The notes under the pieces are model-generated. The model was given only the letters and a program-made list of their open reading frames with translations. It had not been told where the DNA came from and searched no databases. From Paenibacillus xylanexedens (lineage in GTDB: Bacteria; Bacillota; Bacilli; Paenibacillales; Paenibacillaceae), in contig NZ_JAGIKV010000028.1 in NCBI RefSeq assembly GCF_017874615.1, forward strand, positions 1-64,000: a stretch of DNA of 64,000 nucleotides. Reading direction: 5' to 3'. Both the position numbers and the translations under genes were made by a program. Numbering within the stretch: position 1 is the stretch's first letter; every line of letters begins with the position of its first letter. Below are positions 42,373 to 51,973 of this stretch, piece after piece.

Positions 42373-43656
42373 TTATTTATTGTTCGCAAGTACAGATTCG
42401 GCGTTCTTGCGGAATGTCTCTGCTGCTTGTTCAGGTGTAATTTTGCCAAAGTTCAACTCTTCAACCACGTCTGCCAGAGCAGAGATTACTTCAGGTGAAC
42501 CAACCGGTGGCGGAGAACTCATTGGTGAAGCTTTTGGCTCCATGGCTGCTACGAATTCAAAGACTTGTTTTGTTGCGTCACTCAGCTCAGGTGCGATGGC
42601 TTCTTTGATTGCTGCTGAGATTGGAACACCGCGCTCACCTTTGATCAGCTTGTTGGCTTCCACGTCATTCACCCAGAAATCAATGAATTTAGCCGCTTCT
42701 TCCTTCACTTTGGAGTTGGACGTTACACCCCAGTACATACTTGGTTGCATATATAGTCCTTTTTCCATGTCCGGTCCTGGCATTGGAGCGATTTCGAGTG
42801 GACGGTTCGCTACCTGTTGCAAGGCTACGAACTGGTTGGACCATTGCCATACGCCAATTCCTTTTTCCTTCACGAGATCTGATTCCTCAATAATGCCTTT
42901 GGTTTGGTTAGCTACATCCGGTGTAGGTGCTGCGCCCTGCTCGATCATGCGGCGCATAAGTCCGAAGAACTCCACAAACAATTGGTCATCATCATAACCA
43001 AGACCTGTTCCTTCCGCATTGTAAAGCGACAATCCTTTGGTACGCAGGAAGTAGTGGAAGAAAATATCCGGAGCTATCCCTCCATCCAAATACAGACCTT
43101 TATCTGCGGTTTGTTTACCCAGTGCTTCGTACGATTCCCAAGTCATATTGTCAGGGATTGCATCCACGCCTGCTTTTTTAAGCAATGCCGGATCATATTG
43201 GAAGCCCAGAACGTTAACACCGGCAGGTACACCGTATTGTTTACCGTTAATTACACCTGTGCTGATCACATTCTCGGACACATCGTCCACTTTGATCTGG
43301 TTGCCCAGATAAGGCGCTAGATCCTCAAGCTGACCATTCTGTGCATATTGGCTGATGTAGGAAATATCCATCTGAACGATGTCAGGCAACTGATTTGCCG
43401 CTGCTTGTGGTGCGAGCTTTTTCCAGTAGTCATCAAATGAAGCATATTCCACGTCGATTTTGACATTCGGGTTTTTCGATTTGTACAGGTCGATGACCTT
43501 CTGTGTATATTCATGCCTTGCATCCGAGCCCCACCAAGCGATCCGCAGGGTAACTGAGTCATCTCCAGATGCTCCTTCTTTTCCTCCACCTGAGCTACAT
43601 GCCGCTGTAAACACGAGCAAAGCAGCCATCATCAGGAATATTGCCTTTTTCACCAT
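42373..43656 (-). CDS. Sugar ABC transporter solute-binding lipoprotein
   Basis: 427 residues from the ATG at 43654-43656, 6 nt after AAGGGGAG; longer in-frame starts lack a site. The signal peptide ends in the lipobox TAAC followed by SSGGGKEG, so it is a membrane-anchored lipoprotein. Family 1 extracellular solute-binding fold: VTLRIAWWGSDARHEYTQKVIDLY, KLAPQAAANQLPDIVQMDISYI. Close context to YesO, the rhamnogalacturonan-oligosaccharide binding protein. First gene of the import operon; a cre box lies upstream. Confidence 0.93.
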   Translation of the reverse strand: MVKKAIFLMMAALLVFTAACSSGGGKEGASGDDSVTLRIAWWGSDARHEYTQKVIDLYKSKNPNVKIDVEYASFDDYWKKLAPQAAANQLPDIVQMDISYISQYAQNGQLEDLAPYLGNQIKVDDVSENVISTGVINGKQYGVPAGVNVLGFQYDPALLKKAGVDAIPDNMTWESYEALGKQTADKGLYLDGGIAPDIFFHYFLRTKGLSLYNAEGTGLGYDDDQLFVEFFGLMRRMIEQGAAPTPDVANQTKGIIEESDLVKEKGIGVWQWSNQFVALQQVANRPLEIAPMPGPDMEKGLYMQPSMYWGVTSNSKVKEEAAKFIDFWVNDVEANKLIKGERGVPISAAIKEAIAPELSDATKQVFEFVAAMEPKASPMSSPPPVGSPEVISALADVVEELNFGKITPEQAAETFRKNAESVLANNK

Positions 43657-43713
43657 GCCAATCTCCCCTTTTATGTTGATATGGTTGTGTGAACGAGTTA
43701 TCCTTTTTATTCC

Positions 43714-43727
43714 TGATAACGCTTTCA
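43714..43727 (-). promoter_or_regulatory. cre box (CcpA site) upstream of the sugar import operon
   Basis: TGATAACGCTTTCA matches the consensus TGWNANCGNTNWCA at every defined position. It lies 58 bp upstream of the binding-protein start and overlaps the likely promoter region, so the operon should be repressed by CcpA when glucose is present. Confidence 0.75.
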
Positions 43728-43796
43728 CAAACTTGTTAATGTCATTTTCGCAAATGTACGACCATAGTTGAATACACAAAACCGTCTTGTTGGTTC

Positions 43797-43844
43797 AAAA
43801 AACAGAGGAGGACAACAGTCCCCTCTCGGCGCTGTTCGTCCTCC
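43797..43844 (-). terminator. Terminator of the YesM/YesN-like two-component operon
   Basis: On the minus strand GGAGGACGAACAG and CTGTTGTCCTCC pair with one mismatch around about 15 nt, followed by TTTTTTG. It lies 34 nt after the response-regulator stop. Confidence 0.82.
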
Positions 43845-43877
43845 CCAGACATGAAAAACATGATTGGTAGCCCATTG

Positions 43878-45431
43878 TTATATGCCGATCCTGCGGAATT
43901 CCGTAGGTGTCATCCCGGTCCACTTTTTGAACACCTGACTGAAATATTGTGAATTCCCGCCAAATCCGAACAATTCAGCAAGCTCGAATACTTTCACATC
44001 CCCGCCTCTGCGAATATGGTCACAAGCGCGTTCAATGCGCAGACGATTCACGTAATTGGAGAAATTCTCTCCTGTGACTTTTTTGAAAATCTTGCCCAAA
44101 TAATCGGGATTCATATACAACATCTGATGGGCGACTCCATTGAGAGAGAGATCCGCCTCTCCATAATGACGATCCACGATATCCATCATCTTCTCCACGG
44201 CAGAAGACTGGCGACTGATATGGTTTTTGTAATAACCGGAAGTTAATCGGGCTGCACTGCTTGCAACAAAAGACTTCAAACCAGATAACGTATCGATATG
44301 CGGCAGTTCTGCCATACGCTGGGTGAATTCCGTTGCCTCCTCAGGCGGACAGACATGAACCATAGCTGAGTACAGCTGCACTACGTAAGAGCGAGTCACT
44401 TCAATTTCCAGCTGCTGACGCGATAATAGATCAAATAGACGCTCCACCTCTACCGCTGTTTCTTCGGTATTTCCCGATTTGATCAACTGACACAGTTGCT
44501 CGGCATCCTGTTCTACATGCACCCCGTCGCATTCTCCGGCCAAAACAAGATCATTCTTTGTAATCAGTTTGCCTTCACCGATAAAGAAGCGATGGTTCAG
44601 ATACTGCAATGCCTCACGAAACAACCGCCGCGACTGAATCATTCGATCTGCTTCACTCAGCGCAGCGGTCACTTCCAATTTATATAGTCTGGTAAATGCA
44701 GCCCGAACCTCTTCAATACTTTCTGTCAGTCCGGCCGGATCAAATGAATCCGCAAGCAGAATGAGGAGTTTGCCTTCAATGGTTGTGCTTAACAGGACAT
44801 GTGGGAGCAGGTCACTGGCAATGTTTTTGATCGCAAATAAGTGACTGTAATCATGTTCATCTACAATTCGAAACAACAGTAACCGAACTGCGTTCTCTTC
44901 AAGCTCCAGATCAAACAGCTCCTGATAATACTCCAGATCAACCGGCCCATAGGTGCGGTTGGTCATGAACTCCAGCAGAAATTGCTCCTTCACATGTGGA
45001 AGGACTCGCTGCAATCGCTGTTTCATCTCACCTGCAACATGCTCCTTCACCTGGGCATCCTGATGTTCCTGCAACAGTTCAGTTAATGCATCATGGATCT
45101 GATTCTCGTTGCAGGGTTTGAGCAAATAATGCTTCACACCATATTGCATCGCTCTGCGGGCATATTCGAACTCCTTGTAGCCGGATAACATAATGAAACG
45201 TACTCCCGGGTATGCTTCAGATGCCTTCTCTATGAGTCCGAGACCATCCAGCCCTGGCATGGAAATATCCGTAATAATAATATCGGGTCTCGACTGCCCG
45301 ATTTTGTCCAATGCTTCAATCCCGTTCCTCGCCGTACCCACCAATTCCGTTCCTGCCGCGGCCCAATCGACCACTTGAGAAATCCCCTCCAGAATGACAC
45401 GTTCATCATCTACGAGCATCACTTTGTACAT
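43878..45431 (-). CDS. AraC-type response regulator (YesN-like)
   Basis: 517 residues; the ATG at 45429-45431 is 9 nt after GAGAGG and preferred over one two codons earlier. Receiver domain at 1-120 with acidic pocket DDE (8-10), phospho-acceptor Asp55 in IIITDISMPG and Lys in YLLKPCNE. A long middle region follows, then an AraC/XylS double helix-turn-helix at the end (LNGVAHQMLYMNPDYLGKIFKK, FELAELFGFGGNSQYFSQVFKK). It should activate the neighbouring sugar import genes when phosphorylated by the kinase encoded upstream. Overlaps the kinase gene by 26 bp. Confidence 0.95.
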   Translation of the reverse strand: MYKVMLVDDERVILEGISQVVDWAAAGTELVGTARNGIEALDKIGQSRPDIIITDISMPGLDGLGLIEKASEAYPGVRFIMLSGYKEFEYARRAMQYGVKHYLLKPCNENQIHDALTELLQEHQDAQVKEHVAGEMKQRLQRVLPHVKEQFLLEFMTNRTYGPVDLEYYQELFDLELEENAVRLLLFRIVDEHDYSHLFAIKNIASDLLPHVLLSTTIEGKLLILLADSFDPAGLTESIEEVRAAFTRLYKLEVTAALSEADRMIQSRRLFREALQYLNHRFFIGEGKLITKNDLVLAGECDGVHVEQDAEQLCQLIKSGNTEETAVEVERLFDLLSRQQLEIEVTRSYVVQLYSAMVHVCPPEEATEFTQRMAELPHIDTLSGLKSFVASSAARLTSGYYKNHISRQSSAVEKMMDIVDRHYGEADLSLNGVAHQMLYMNPDYLGKIFKKVTGENFSNYVNRLRIERACDHIRRGGDVKVFELAELFGFGGNSQYFSQVFKKWTGMTPTEFRRIGI

Positions 45432-47193
45432 CGTCATCGTCCTCTCTGATCCAAGGTATGCTGATCGATACTACAGTTCCTGATCCGGGCTTGCTGCTCA
45501 TCACCATTCCACCTTCATCGCCGAAGGTAAGTCTGATTCGTTCCTGGATGTTAGATAACCCAATGCCCTGTCCTCTTGTCTGAATACGTCCTTCGTGTAG
45601 TTGTTCCAGGAATTCCGGTGTCATCCCCGGACCGTCGTCCTCAACTTCAATAATCACCTTATCTCCCTCTGCTCTCGCCCGGATTCGAATCCGGCAGGGG
45701 TCAATACTTGGTTCGAGTGCATAATGTATCGCGTTCTCCACCAGAGGCTGTAATGTTAACTTCGGTATCCGCGCCGTTCCTACCTCCGGGGCAATCTCCA
45801 TATCGAAGTCCAGTCTTTCCTCAAAACGAGTGCGCTGAATCGTCACGTAACTGCGGACAATGTCCAGCTCTCTTTCCAGCGTGATCCACTTCTCGGACAT
45901 ATTCACAGAGCTACGCAGCAGAAATCCGAGAGCCTCAACCATTTCCGAGATCTGTCGTTGCTTCTGTACTTTAGCCAGCCAGTTAATCGATTCCAGCGTG
46001 TTGTATAGAAAATGTGGATTAATCTGCGCCTGAAGCGCTTTCAACTCAGTCTCACGAATCACCAGTTGCTTCGCATAATTCTCATCAATCAATTCACGTA
46101 TCCGTTGAAGCATCATCTTGAATGTGCGATGCAGCAGTCCAACCTCATTCTGTGGAGATATTGGAACATTGCCAAGGGCTGCCTCCTCAAGCTTATCCAG
46201 ATCACCTTTCTCGATATTACGCATCTTTTTGATCAACTGCGCAATCGGATGGGTAATACTGCGAGAGAATCTCGCTCCAATGATAAGCGCCGCCAGAAAG
46301 ATCATGATGAAGATCACTGTGACCAACTGTTTGACAAACTGGATCTTTTTAAACATCTGGTCAAACGGGGTTGTGTACAAATAGGTCCAATCCGTATAGG
46401 AAGAATGAGCACGAGCTACAAAGTGTCTCCCCTGCTCCAACATGGCAATTCCATAGGGCTGGGTGCGCTTCAATTCAGACTCAATCTCAGCTTCACTGAC
46501 CGACGATTCTGTTGGATAGATCACTTCTTTTCCATCCGTAATGAGTAATTGGGAGTCCTCAGCCGGTTCTTGCATCTGGTCCTGTACAATTCGGTCCAGC
46601 CTTACGCGGATGATCAGTGTGCCGAGGGCCTCCAATGTAAATGCTCCGCCAATAAAGGATTTCACCTGTCGGACCGACAAGAGTCGGGACTGTTTATCCC
46701 CACTGGTATGCCAGGCATTGGAGCCCGAGTATTGCTGCCCCAGTGCAACCAGTTCCTTTTGCTTCGACTCCGAAATTCCCTCCCGATTGCCTGCGGCCAT
46801 AACGTTATTATCATTATCGATAAATAGCATGGAATAGACGTATTTTTCGGAACCGGCATAAGCGACTAACCTGTTGGTAATTTTTTTACGCAATCCATTT
46901 TTCTCGTAACCCGTTTCGGCCTTTTTCAGTTGGAGCAGATATTGCTGAAGCGGCTCGTCCGACATCACCTTGAAGGAGAGATTAGAAATTTCACGAAGTT
47001 GATTCTCAATACCTACCGAAGACATATTGAGGACCTGCGAGGATTTCTCATAGATCTGACGGTCATAGATGCTGAACACATATCGGAGTACGGACGCATA
47101 AAACGTAAAGCTGATCAACATCAAAAGTCCAATGAGAAGAATCGTTTTGTGATGAATCGGCAGTGTTGTGAAAGCGTTCTTAATTTTGTTCAT
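45406..47193 (-). CDS. Sensor histidine kinase (YesM-like, LytS/YehU family)
   Basis: 595 residues. Membrane helix at about 17-37, an extracytoplasmic sensor region to about 285, a second helix (IFIMIFLAALIIGARFS), HAMP (SITHPIAQLIKKMR), then the His_kinase domain with ALQAQINPHFLYNTLESINWLA, where the His is phosphorylated, and an ATPase domain with LVENAIHYAL, EVEDDGPGM and GQGIGLSNIQERI. It probably senses an oligosaccharide, directly or with the binding protein, and phosphorylates the AraC-type regulator. Confidence 0.95.
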   Translation of the reverse strand: MNKIKNAFTTLPIHHKTILLIGLLMLISFTFYASVLRYVFSIYDRQIYEKSSQVLNMSSVGIENQLREISNLSFKVMSDEPLQQYLLQLKKAETGYEKNGLRKKITNRLVAYAGSEKYVYSMLFIDNDNNVMAAGNREGISESKQKELVALGQQYSGSNAWHTSGDKQSRLLSVRQVKSFIGGAFTLEALGTLIIRVRLDRIVQDQMQEPAEDSQLLITDGKEVIYPTESSVSEAEIESELKRTQPYGIAMLEQGRHFVARAHSSYTDWTYLYTTPFDQMFKKIQFVKQLVTVIFIMIFLAALIIGARFSRSITHPIAQLIKKMRNIEKGDLDKLEEAALGNVPISPQNEVGLLHRTFKMMLQRIRELIDENYAKQLVIRETELKALQAQINPHFLYNTLESINWLAKVQKQRQISEMVEALGFLLRSSVNMSEKWITLERELDIVRSYVTIQRTRFEERLDFDMEIAPEVGTARIPKLTLQPLVENAIHYALEPSIDPCRIRIRARAEGDKVIIEVEDDGPGMTPEFLEQLHEGRIQTRGQGIGLSNIQERIRLTFGDEGGMVMSSKPGSGTVVSISIPWIREDDDDVQSDARR

Positions 47194-47367
47194 CCTAAGC
47201 GCTCCTTTGGCTTGCGAAGGGTGCTGGCATACTATGCATTAGTGGTTATATTGTAAGTTATTTTCATATTTACACATCCGTTGGTCATCTGACAAGATAT
47301 ATTTATGCAACATTTTAGGTCATTAGAGAAGGTATACATCTGTGTCAGCAACGCAAAAAGAACACAA

Positions 47368-47410
47368 AACAGCCAGAATACCTTGAACAGAGCAAGGCAT
47401 TCTGGCTGTT
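47368..47410 (-). terminator. Terminator of the SGNH hydrolase gene
   Basis: AACAGCCAGAAT-CCTTG pairs with CAAGG-ATTCTGGCTGTT; on the minus strand TTTTGTGTTCTTTTTG follows. It lies 33 nt after the stop codon. Confidence 0.85.
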
Positions 47411-47442
47411 GAATAACATCATGTTAGAGCATGAAATACAAT

Positions 47443-48765
47443 TTACGGATTAACAAAAACAGTTTTCAGCTTCGCTACATATTGCACATCAAAGCCAAGA
47501 CCTTCAGCCACCATGGCAAGGGGTACATATGTTTTGGACTCTTTGCCTACCTTATTCAGGAATGCAGGTGTATCCACAGTGACCGATGCTCCATTTACCT
47601 TCACAGCATTGGCACCAATTTTCACAGCAACTTTCCGGTCTCCATATGTAATGGTTGCGGTTGAAGTTTTGTTATCCCACACCGTAGTAGCCCCGACAGC
47701 GTTTACGATGTCTTGTATCGCCACAAAGTTTTTGCCGTTACGGATAATCGGTTTGTACGGTGTATTCAATGTTTTGCCACTCACGATTATGTTCATGGGT
47801 TCACCTGTCGCAGGTGCAGTCAGCTTGGTGTAATCTCCCCAGATCGTTTTGGCAAATACTTCAGCAATGGCCGCATAGCCGAATTGATTCGGGTGAAAAT
47901 CCCGATCTTTGATCATATGTGTCATCGTGCCTTCACCACCAACAAACTCCTTGGCCACGTGTGCGACTTTGACATCGGTACCCTGAGCAGTGAATTGTGC
48001 TGCAATTCCATCAATGGTCTGTGTGAAACCTTGGGATGCCTCCATCAGTTTGGCATAGAGTGCCTTGCCTGCTACTTCCGGCATCGGTTGATACTGGTCA
48101 GCGATGACAATTGTAGCTGTCGGATTAATTTCATGAATATCATTAATCGTTGCACTAATATTGGCTGTATAGGTTGCGAGTAATTCTTTCACTTTCTCTT
48201 GCAGCTCCTGATCACTCAGTTTGTCTGCTGTACCGAGAAGCTCAGATACATCATTTCCCCCAATGGTAATTGCAACCAGATTGGCCTGTGCTACACTCTC
48301 ACGGATTGCAGCAGTATTGGCTCCGATCTGTCCCGCTCTTGGATCAGGAAGACTTGGTTGAATGGCTTCAGAAGTCAGCGTTTTGCCATCCTTAATTGCA
48401 GTAGTGAAGTTTTTCAGGCCACTGGTTTTCAATCCGGCAATCCCGTAGTTGTCCACCTGTGTACGTCCATGCAGCAAACCTTGCTCCTGGAGACGTTCTA
48501 CATAACCATAAGGCAATTCTTTTGTGTTGGGCTCATAACCTACCGTTATGGAATCTCCCAATGTGACGATGCGGAACTCTTTAGTTACGGCTACTGCATC
48601 TTTCTTCGCTGTCAGCGAAGTCTCGTTTGTACCCGCTGGCAATACACCGGTTTTGGTGTCAGCCGCGTGTGCAGGCAATGCAGATGATGTAAAGAGCAGC
48701 ATTCCTGCCAACATGCTTACCGTTAAACCGGCAGCTGTATTTTCCCAGATACGTTTACGCTTCAT
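47443..48765 (-). CDS. Secreted SGNH/GDSL hydrolase with copper-amine-oxidase-N-like domain
   Basis: 440 residues. A signal peptide (to about residue 34, ending PAHA) is followed by the esterase domain at 60-285: block I LGDSITVGYEP (Ser72), DNYGIAGLKTSG, IGGNDVSELLG, and DRDFHPNQFGY with the catalytic Asp/His. The C-terminal 120 residues are a copper amine oxidase N-terminal-like domain (FVAIQDIVNAVGATTVWDNK, VPLAMVAEGLGFDV), which has lost any catalytic role and may bind the wall. It is probably an extracellular lipase, esterase or deacetylase; substrate unknown. Monocistronic. Confidence 0.9.
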   Translation of the reverse strand: MKRKRIWENTAAGLTVSMLAGMLLFTSSALPAHAADTKTGVLPAGTNETSLTAKKDAVAVTKEFRIVTLGDSITVGYEPNTKELPYGYVERLQEQGLLHGRTQVDNYGIAGLKTSGLKNFTTAIKDGKTLTSEAIQPSLPDPRAGQIGANTAAIRESVAQANLVAITIGGNDVSELLGTADKLSDQELQEKVKELLATYTANISATINDIHEINPTATIVIADQYQPMPEVAGKALYAKLMEASQGFTQTIDGIAAQFTAQGTDVKVAHVAKEFVGGEGTMTHMIKDRDFHPNQFGYAAIAEVFAKTIWGDYTKLTAPATGEPMNIIVSGKTLNTPYKPIIRNGKNFVAIQDIVNAVGATTVWDNKTSTATITYGDRKVAVKIGANAVKVNGASVTVDTPAFLNKVGKESKTYVPLAMVAEGLGFDVQYVAKLKTVFVNP

Positions 48766-48906
48766 TCAGGTAACACTCCTTCTCGCAAATCTATAATAAT
48801 TTACACTAATATATAGTACATTGGTCATTCCAATGACATCAGTCTGTGTTACTCTATTCTATCATTTTAAAGTAGGTGTTGTCCTCTCTACTGAGAGCAC
48901 ACATGA

Positions 48907-48939
48907 AATAACAGACTCCCTAAAGGGGAGCCTGTTATT
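48907..48939 (-). terminator. Terminator of the 96-residue gene
   Basis: AATAACAG-CTCCC and GGGAG-CTGTTATT pair with one mismatch around a short loop, about 30 nt after the stop codon of the small gene. The T run is short. Confidence 0.6.
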
Positions 48940-48971
48940 GGTTAAGCTCAGCTATGACGTTCAGTGATTAG

Positions 48972-49262
48972 TTAAGATTGCGGCTTATTCGAGTCTTCAG
49001 CAATCGAATGACCTTTGTCGCTCTCCGGTTTGTTCCCGGTAGCTCGCTCCAGATATCGGTCATAACGATCATCCACTTCGCGTGCCATCTTCCGGTACTT
49101 TAACGTTTCCTCGACAATTGGATCATGCTCTGTCTGGATTCGCACTTCATATTTGGGAGGAATCAGCTGGCGTTCACGCTGATCGGTGTCGCCGGACTCT
49201 TCCATGTCCCCTTCCGTCAGCATATCACTGAGCCGTCGTTCCAGTTCTTTGGATTCATCCAT
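48972..49262 (-). CDS. Conserved small acidic protein, function unknown
   Basis: 96 residues from the ATG at 49260-49262, after AAAGGAGCGAAAACA; a longer in-frame start at 49304 has no site. The protein is hydrophilic and charged, starting MDESKELERRLSDML. It has predicted helices with many Glu, Arg and Asp, a central IPPKYEVRIQTEHDP segment and a disordered tail. No membrane segment. I do not recognise the family. Confidence 0.65.
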   Translation of the reverse strand: MDESKELERRLSDMLTEGDMEESGDTDQRERQLIPPKYEVRIQTEHDPIVEETLKYRKMAREVDDRYDRYLERATGNKPESDKGHSIAEDSNKPQS

Positions 49263-49491
49263 TGTTTTCGCTCCTTTAATTAAAGTCATACATGCGTTAA
49301 CCATACTATTGTACTTTCACTTCGTGTACAGAATCATCTTCTGATCGCTGTTATCCCCAGATTTCTTTGATTCCCTTTTCCAAGGGAGAAATCCGGTGAT
49401 AAAGGCGAGCACTTCGTTTCTTCAGATGCTTTCTGTCCCCTCCGTTAATGTACAATTACAGGTTGTTAAAGCATCGATGAGTTGAATAAAC

Positions 49492-50364
49492 TCACTCCAG
49501 ACCAGTAGCTTTCGCTTCCTTCAACACATCCGTCAGTGCATCATGGATTTTGCCATTGCTGGCAACGACATGGTTCACAGACAGTTGGTAAGGCGTTCCG
49601 ATGGTATCGGTCACCTTGCCGCCGGATTCTTCAACCAGCAGCGCACCTGCGGCAATATCCCACGGTTTTAATCCAACTTCGGTGTAGGCACTGAGACGTC
49701 CTGCGGCAACATACGCCAGATGAAGTGCTGCAGATCCGCCTGCACGCAAGTTACGAACTTGCGGAGCAAGCGCCTGCACAGCGGCCATATTCAGTGGCAA
49801 CGCAAAGGTTGTGTCTGCCGGGAATCCAACCGCAATCAGGCTCTGAGCCAGTTCCTGTTCACCAGATACAAGCATCCGGTTTCCGTGAACATATGCTCCT
49901 TTCCCTTTTTCCGCAACAAACATTTCATCACGGGAAGGGTCGTAGATCACGCCGACAATGACTTCACCATTGTGAGCCAATGCGATGGACACCGAATAAA
50001 ACGGGAATCCGTGTACAAAGTTCGTCGTTCCATCCACCGGATCAACAATCCACAGGAACTCTTCTTCCTCGGTCTCTTTCAGTGCTTTTGCCGAAGCTTC
50101 CGGTCCCGGTTCGACGCCCTCTTCACCCAGAATGGCATGGTGGGGAAAATGCGTAAGAATAAGGCGGCGGATCATCTGCTCCGCTCCTTTATCCACTTCG
50201 GTCACCAGATCTTGGGGTGAATATTTGGTGCCAAGTTCAGCTACCGTCCCAAGACGGCTTTTGATCCATTCGCCAGCTTTGGAAGCTGCATTAATGGCAA
50301 CGGCAGTATAGCTTTTGCTTGTCACGACATAAGGTGTCTTTTCCTTCTCATTCAAAGCGTTCAC
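49492..50364 (-). CDS. suhB: Inositol monophosphatase family protein
   Basis: 290 residues. Metal-dependent phosphatase fold: ILGEEG with the metal-binding Glu (81-82), WIVDPVDGTTNFVHG (Asp108, Asp111) and the C-terminal GLKPWDIAAGALLVEESGG with the third metal Asp. It should hydrolyse inositol-1-phosphate or a related sugar phosphate. The N-terminus has about 20 extra residues compared with the shortest members. Single gene. Confidence 0.9.
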   Translation of the reverse strand: MNALNEKEKTPYVVTSKSYTAVAINAASKAGEWIKSRLGTVAELGTKYSPQDLVTEVDKGAEQMIRRLILTHFPHHAILGEEGVEPGPEASAKALKETEEEEFLWIVDPVDGTTNFVHGFPFYSVSIALAHNGEVIVGVIYDPSRDEMFVAEKGKGAYVHGNRMLVSGEQELAQSLIAVGFPADTTFALPLNMAAVQALAPQVRNLRAGGSAALHLAYVAAGRLSAYTEVGLKPWDIAAGALLVEESGGKVTDTIGTPYQLSVNHVVASNGKIHDALTDVLKEAKATGLE

Positions 50365-50462
50365 TCTACTTTCTATATCAATCTACGAAAAGTTGAAATA
50401 CTTGTTAAAAGTATACGCCCCACAGGTCATAAAGTTTCTCGTTGCCCAGGCCCCTTTTGGCA

Positions 50463-51464
50463 CTACGGATGAATGATGACGGTAGACTCGTCCACCCACT
50501 CCACACCCTCTTCGTGATAGAATGCCAGCTTCTGCATCAGTTGCACAAGAGCCTCATCCTTGCGTTTAGCTTCGATCATCACGTCAAGCCTCGGGGTATC
50601 TGCCGCGATATGGCGCAAGAAGTCGAGCACAGGCTCTACCTCCACACCATCGGCATGACCTCGCAGATCCTTCTCACTCTTCGGACTGGAGACGTGGATT
50701 TTGGGTGGCAATGGCTGATCAGCCGGTGAATCTGCCTGGGCAAGCGGTGACTGCCAGGTCTTTAGAATATCTGGCCACAGATCCCATGCCTGTTCCCCTT
50801 CGTTGTTCACCCAATGGTGATGGATATCCAGTACCATTGGCAATCCCAAGCGCTGGCACACGGCAAGTGTCTCAGGCGCATTGAACGTTTTGTCATCATT
50901 TTCGAGTGTGAGCCGCTCCTGGATGTCCCGATCCAGCTTCAAAAAGTTTTCTTCAAAACGAAGCGCCGCCGAAGGCTTGTCCCCGTATGCACCACCAATA
51001 TGTATATTGTTCTTGGCAGTGGCATTCAGCCCCATGGCATCCAGCATCCGAACATGATGACGAAGGTCGCGAATCGAGTTGTGCAGAACTTGCTCGCGGG
51101 GGGTACTAAGTACGGTAAAATGATCCGGATGAAAAGACACACGCATATGATTTTCCTTCACAAAATCACCAATGGCCGCAAAGCCCTGCTTCAGTGCCGG
51201 GAACGGGTCCCAGTCATTCAGGTCTTCGTGTGTTGCCAGTGGAATCAATTTGGAAGAGAAGCGATATACATGAATATGGCTACCCTTGTTGTGCCTGAGC
51301 AAACGTAATGTATTGTGCAGGTTCTCGGCTGCAATCCGTTCGAGCTTGCGGATCGCTGCTTCCCTGTCATCGATTTTGTTAAAACTCGACATGGTCATGG
51401 TCCGGGAAGGCGAGGCGTTCTCTATAAGCACGGACATTGCCACGTAACCAAAGCGTACGAGCAT
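50463..51464 (-). CDS. uvsE: UV damage endonuclease UvsE
   Basis: 333 residues from the ATG at 51462-51464 (MLVRFGYVAMSV), after AGAGGAAG; a longer in-frame start lacks a site. TIM-barrel nuclease that nicks DNA 5' to UV photoproducts and starts repair. Family motifs: NLHNTLRLLRHN, YRFSSKLIPLATH, RVSFHPDHFTVLSTP, NNIHIGGAYGDK, LDIHHHWVN and VMIEAKRKDEAL, which supply the metal-binding His and Glu residues. Relevant for spore DNA repair. Confidence 0.95.
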   Translation of the reverse strand: MLVRFGYVAMSVLIENASPSRTMTMSSFNKIDDREAAIRKLERIAAENLHNTLRLLRHNKGSHIHVYRFSSKLIPLATHEDLNDWDPFPALKQGFAAIGDFVKENHMRVSFHPDHFTVLSTPREQVLHNSIRDLRHHVRMLDAMGLNATAKNNIHIGGAYGDKPSAALRFEENFLKLDRDIQERLTLENDDKTFNAPETLAVCQRLGLPMVLDIHHHWVNNEGEQAWDLWPDILKTWQSPLAQADSPADQPLPPKIHVSSPKSEKDLRGHADGVEVEPVLDFLRHIAADTPRLDVMIEAKRKDEALVQLMQKLAFYHEEGVEWVDESTVIIHP

Positions 51465-51619
51465 GAATCTCTTCCTCTCTATTAGGGCGGAGAACCCGCA
51501 TGGCATATTCAGCCGTCAGGATGTACCGTCACTGTATATAACCAAGTTTTACCCTAAAAGAGTGACCATAATCGTATTCTGGCAAATCCGTCCTTCCGAC
51601 CCGCACTTACAGTCAACAA

Positions 51620-51943
51620 CTACTCCTGTGCTTGCTCTCCAAAGAACATCTCATCCGCAAGGGCAGTCTGGATGCGTGATTCTTCCTCAGTCAATTTGCG
51701 GATGAGTAGCATCTCCACCTCGGTTACCTCTTGCCCCTGGAAGTTGATCTCCGCAATGGAAACCACGATCTTGACGATGGCAACAGCCACGTTATCCGGT
51801 GTGTATGCAATCACTTTCTGGCCGGTAGGAAATACCCGGAAGCCCTGTTTGACCATTTTGCCGCGTCCGTATTCAAGCAGTTCGAACAGCTCCTGCTCAT
51901 TCTTGAACTTGCATACGGAATTGAATTCAGTCTGAAATCCCAT
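51620..51943 (-). CDS. Conserved small protein, function unknown
   Basis: 107 residues. The start MGFQTEFNSVCKF follows AGGAGGG, a strong ribosome binding site. The protein appears to be a mixed alpha/beta domain with RGKMVKQGFRVFPTG, DNVAVAIVKIVVS and EMLLIRKLTEEES, without membrane segment or catalytic motif. It follows ddl by 30 bp in the same direction and is probably co-transcribed. I do not recognise the family with confidence. Confidence 0.7.
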   Translation of the reverse strand: MGFQTEFNSVCKFKNEQELFELLEYGRGKMVKQGFRVFPTGQKVIAYTPDNVAVAIVKIVVSIAEINFQGQEVTEVEMLLIRKLTEEESRIQTALADEMFFGEQAQE

Positions 51944-51973
51944 GCATATCCCTCCTGATCTTGTGGTCGCAGG

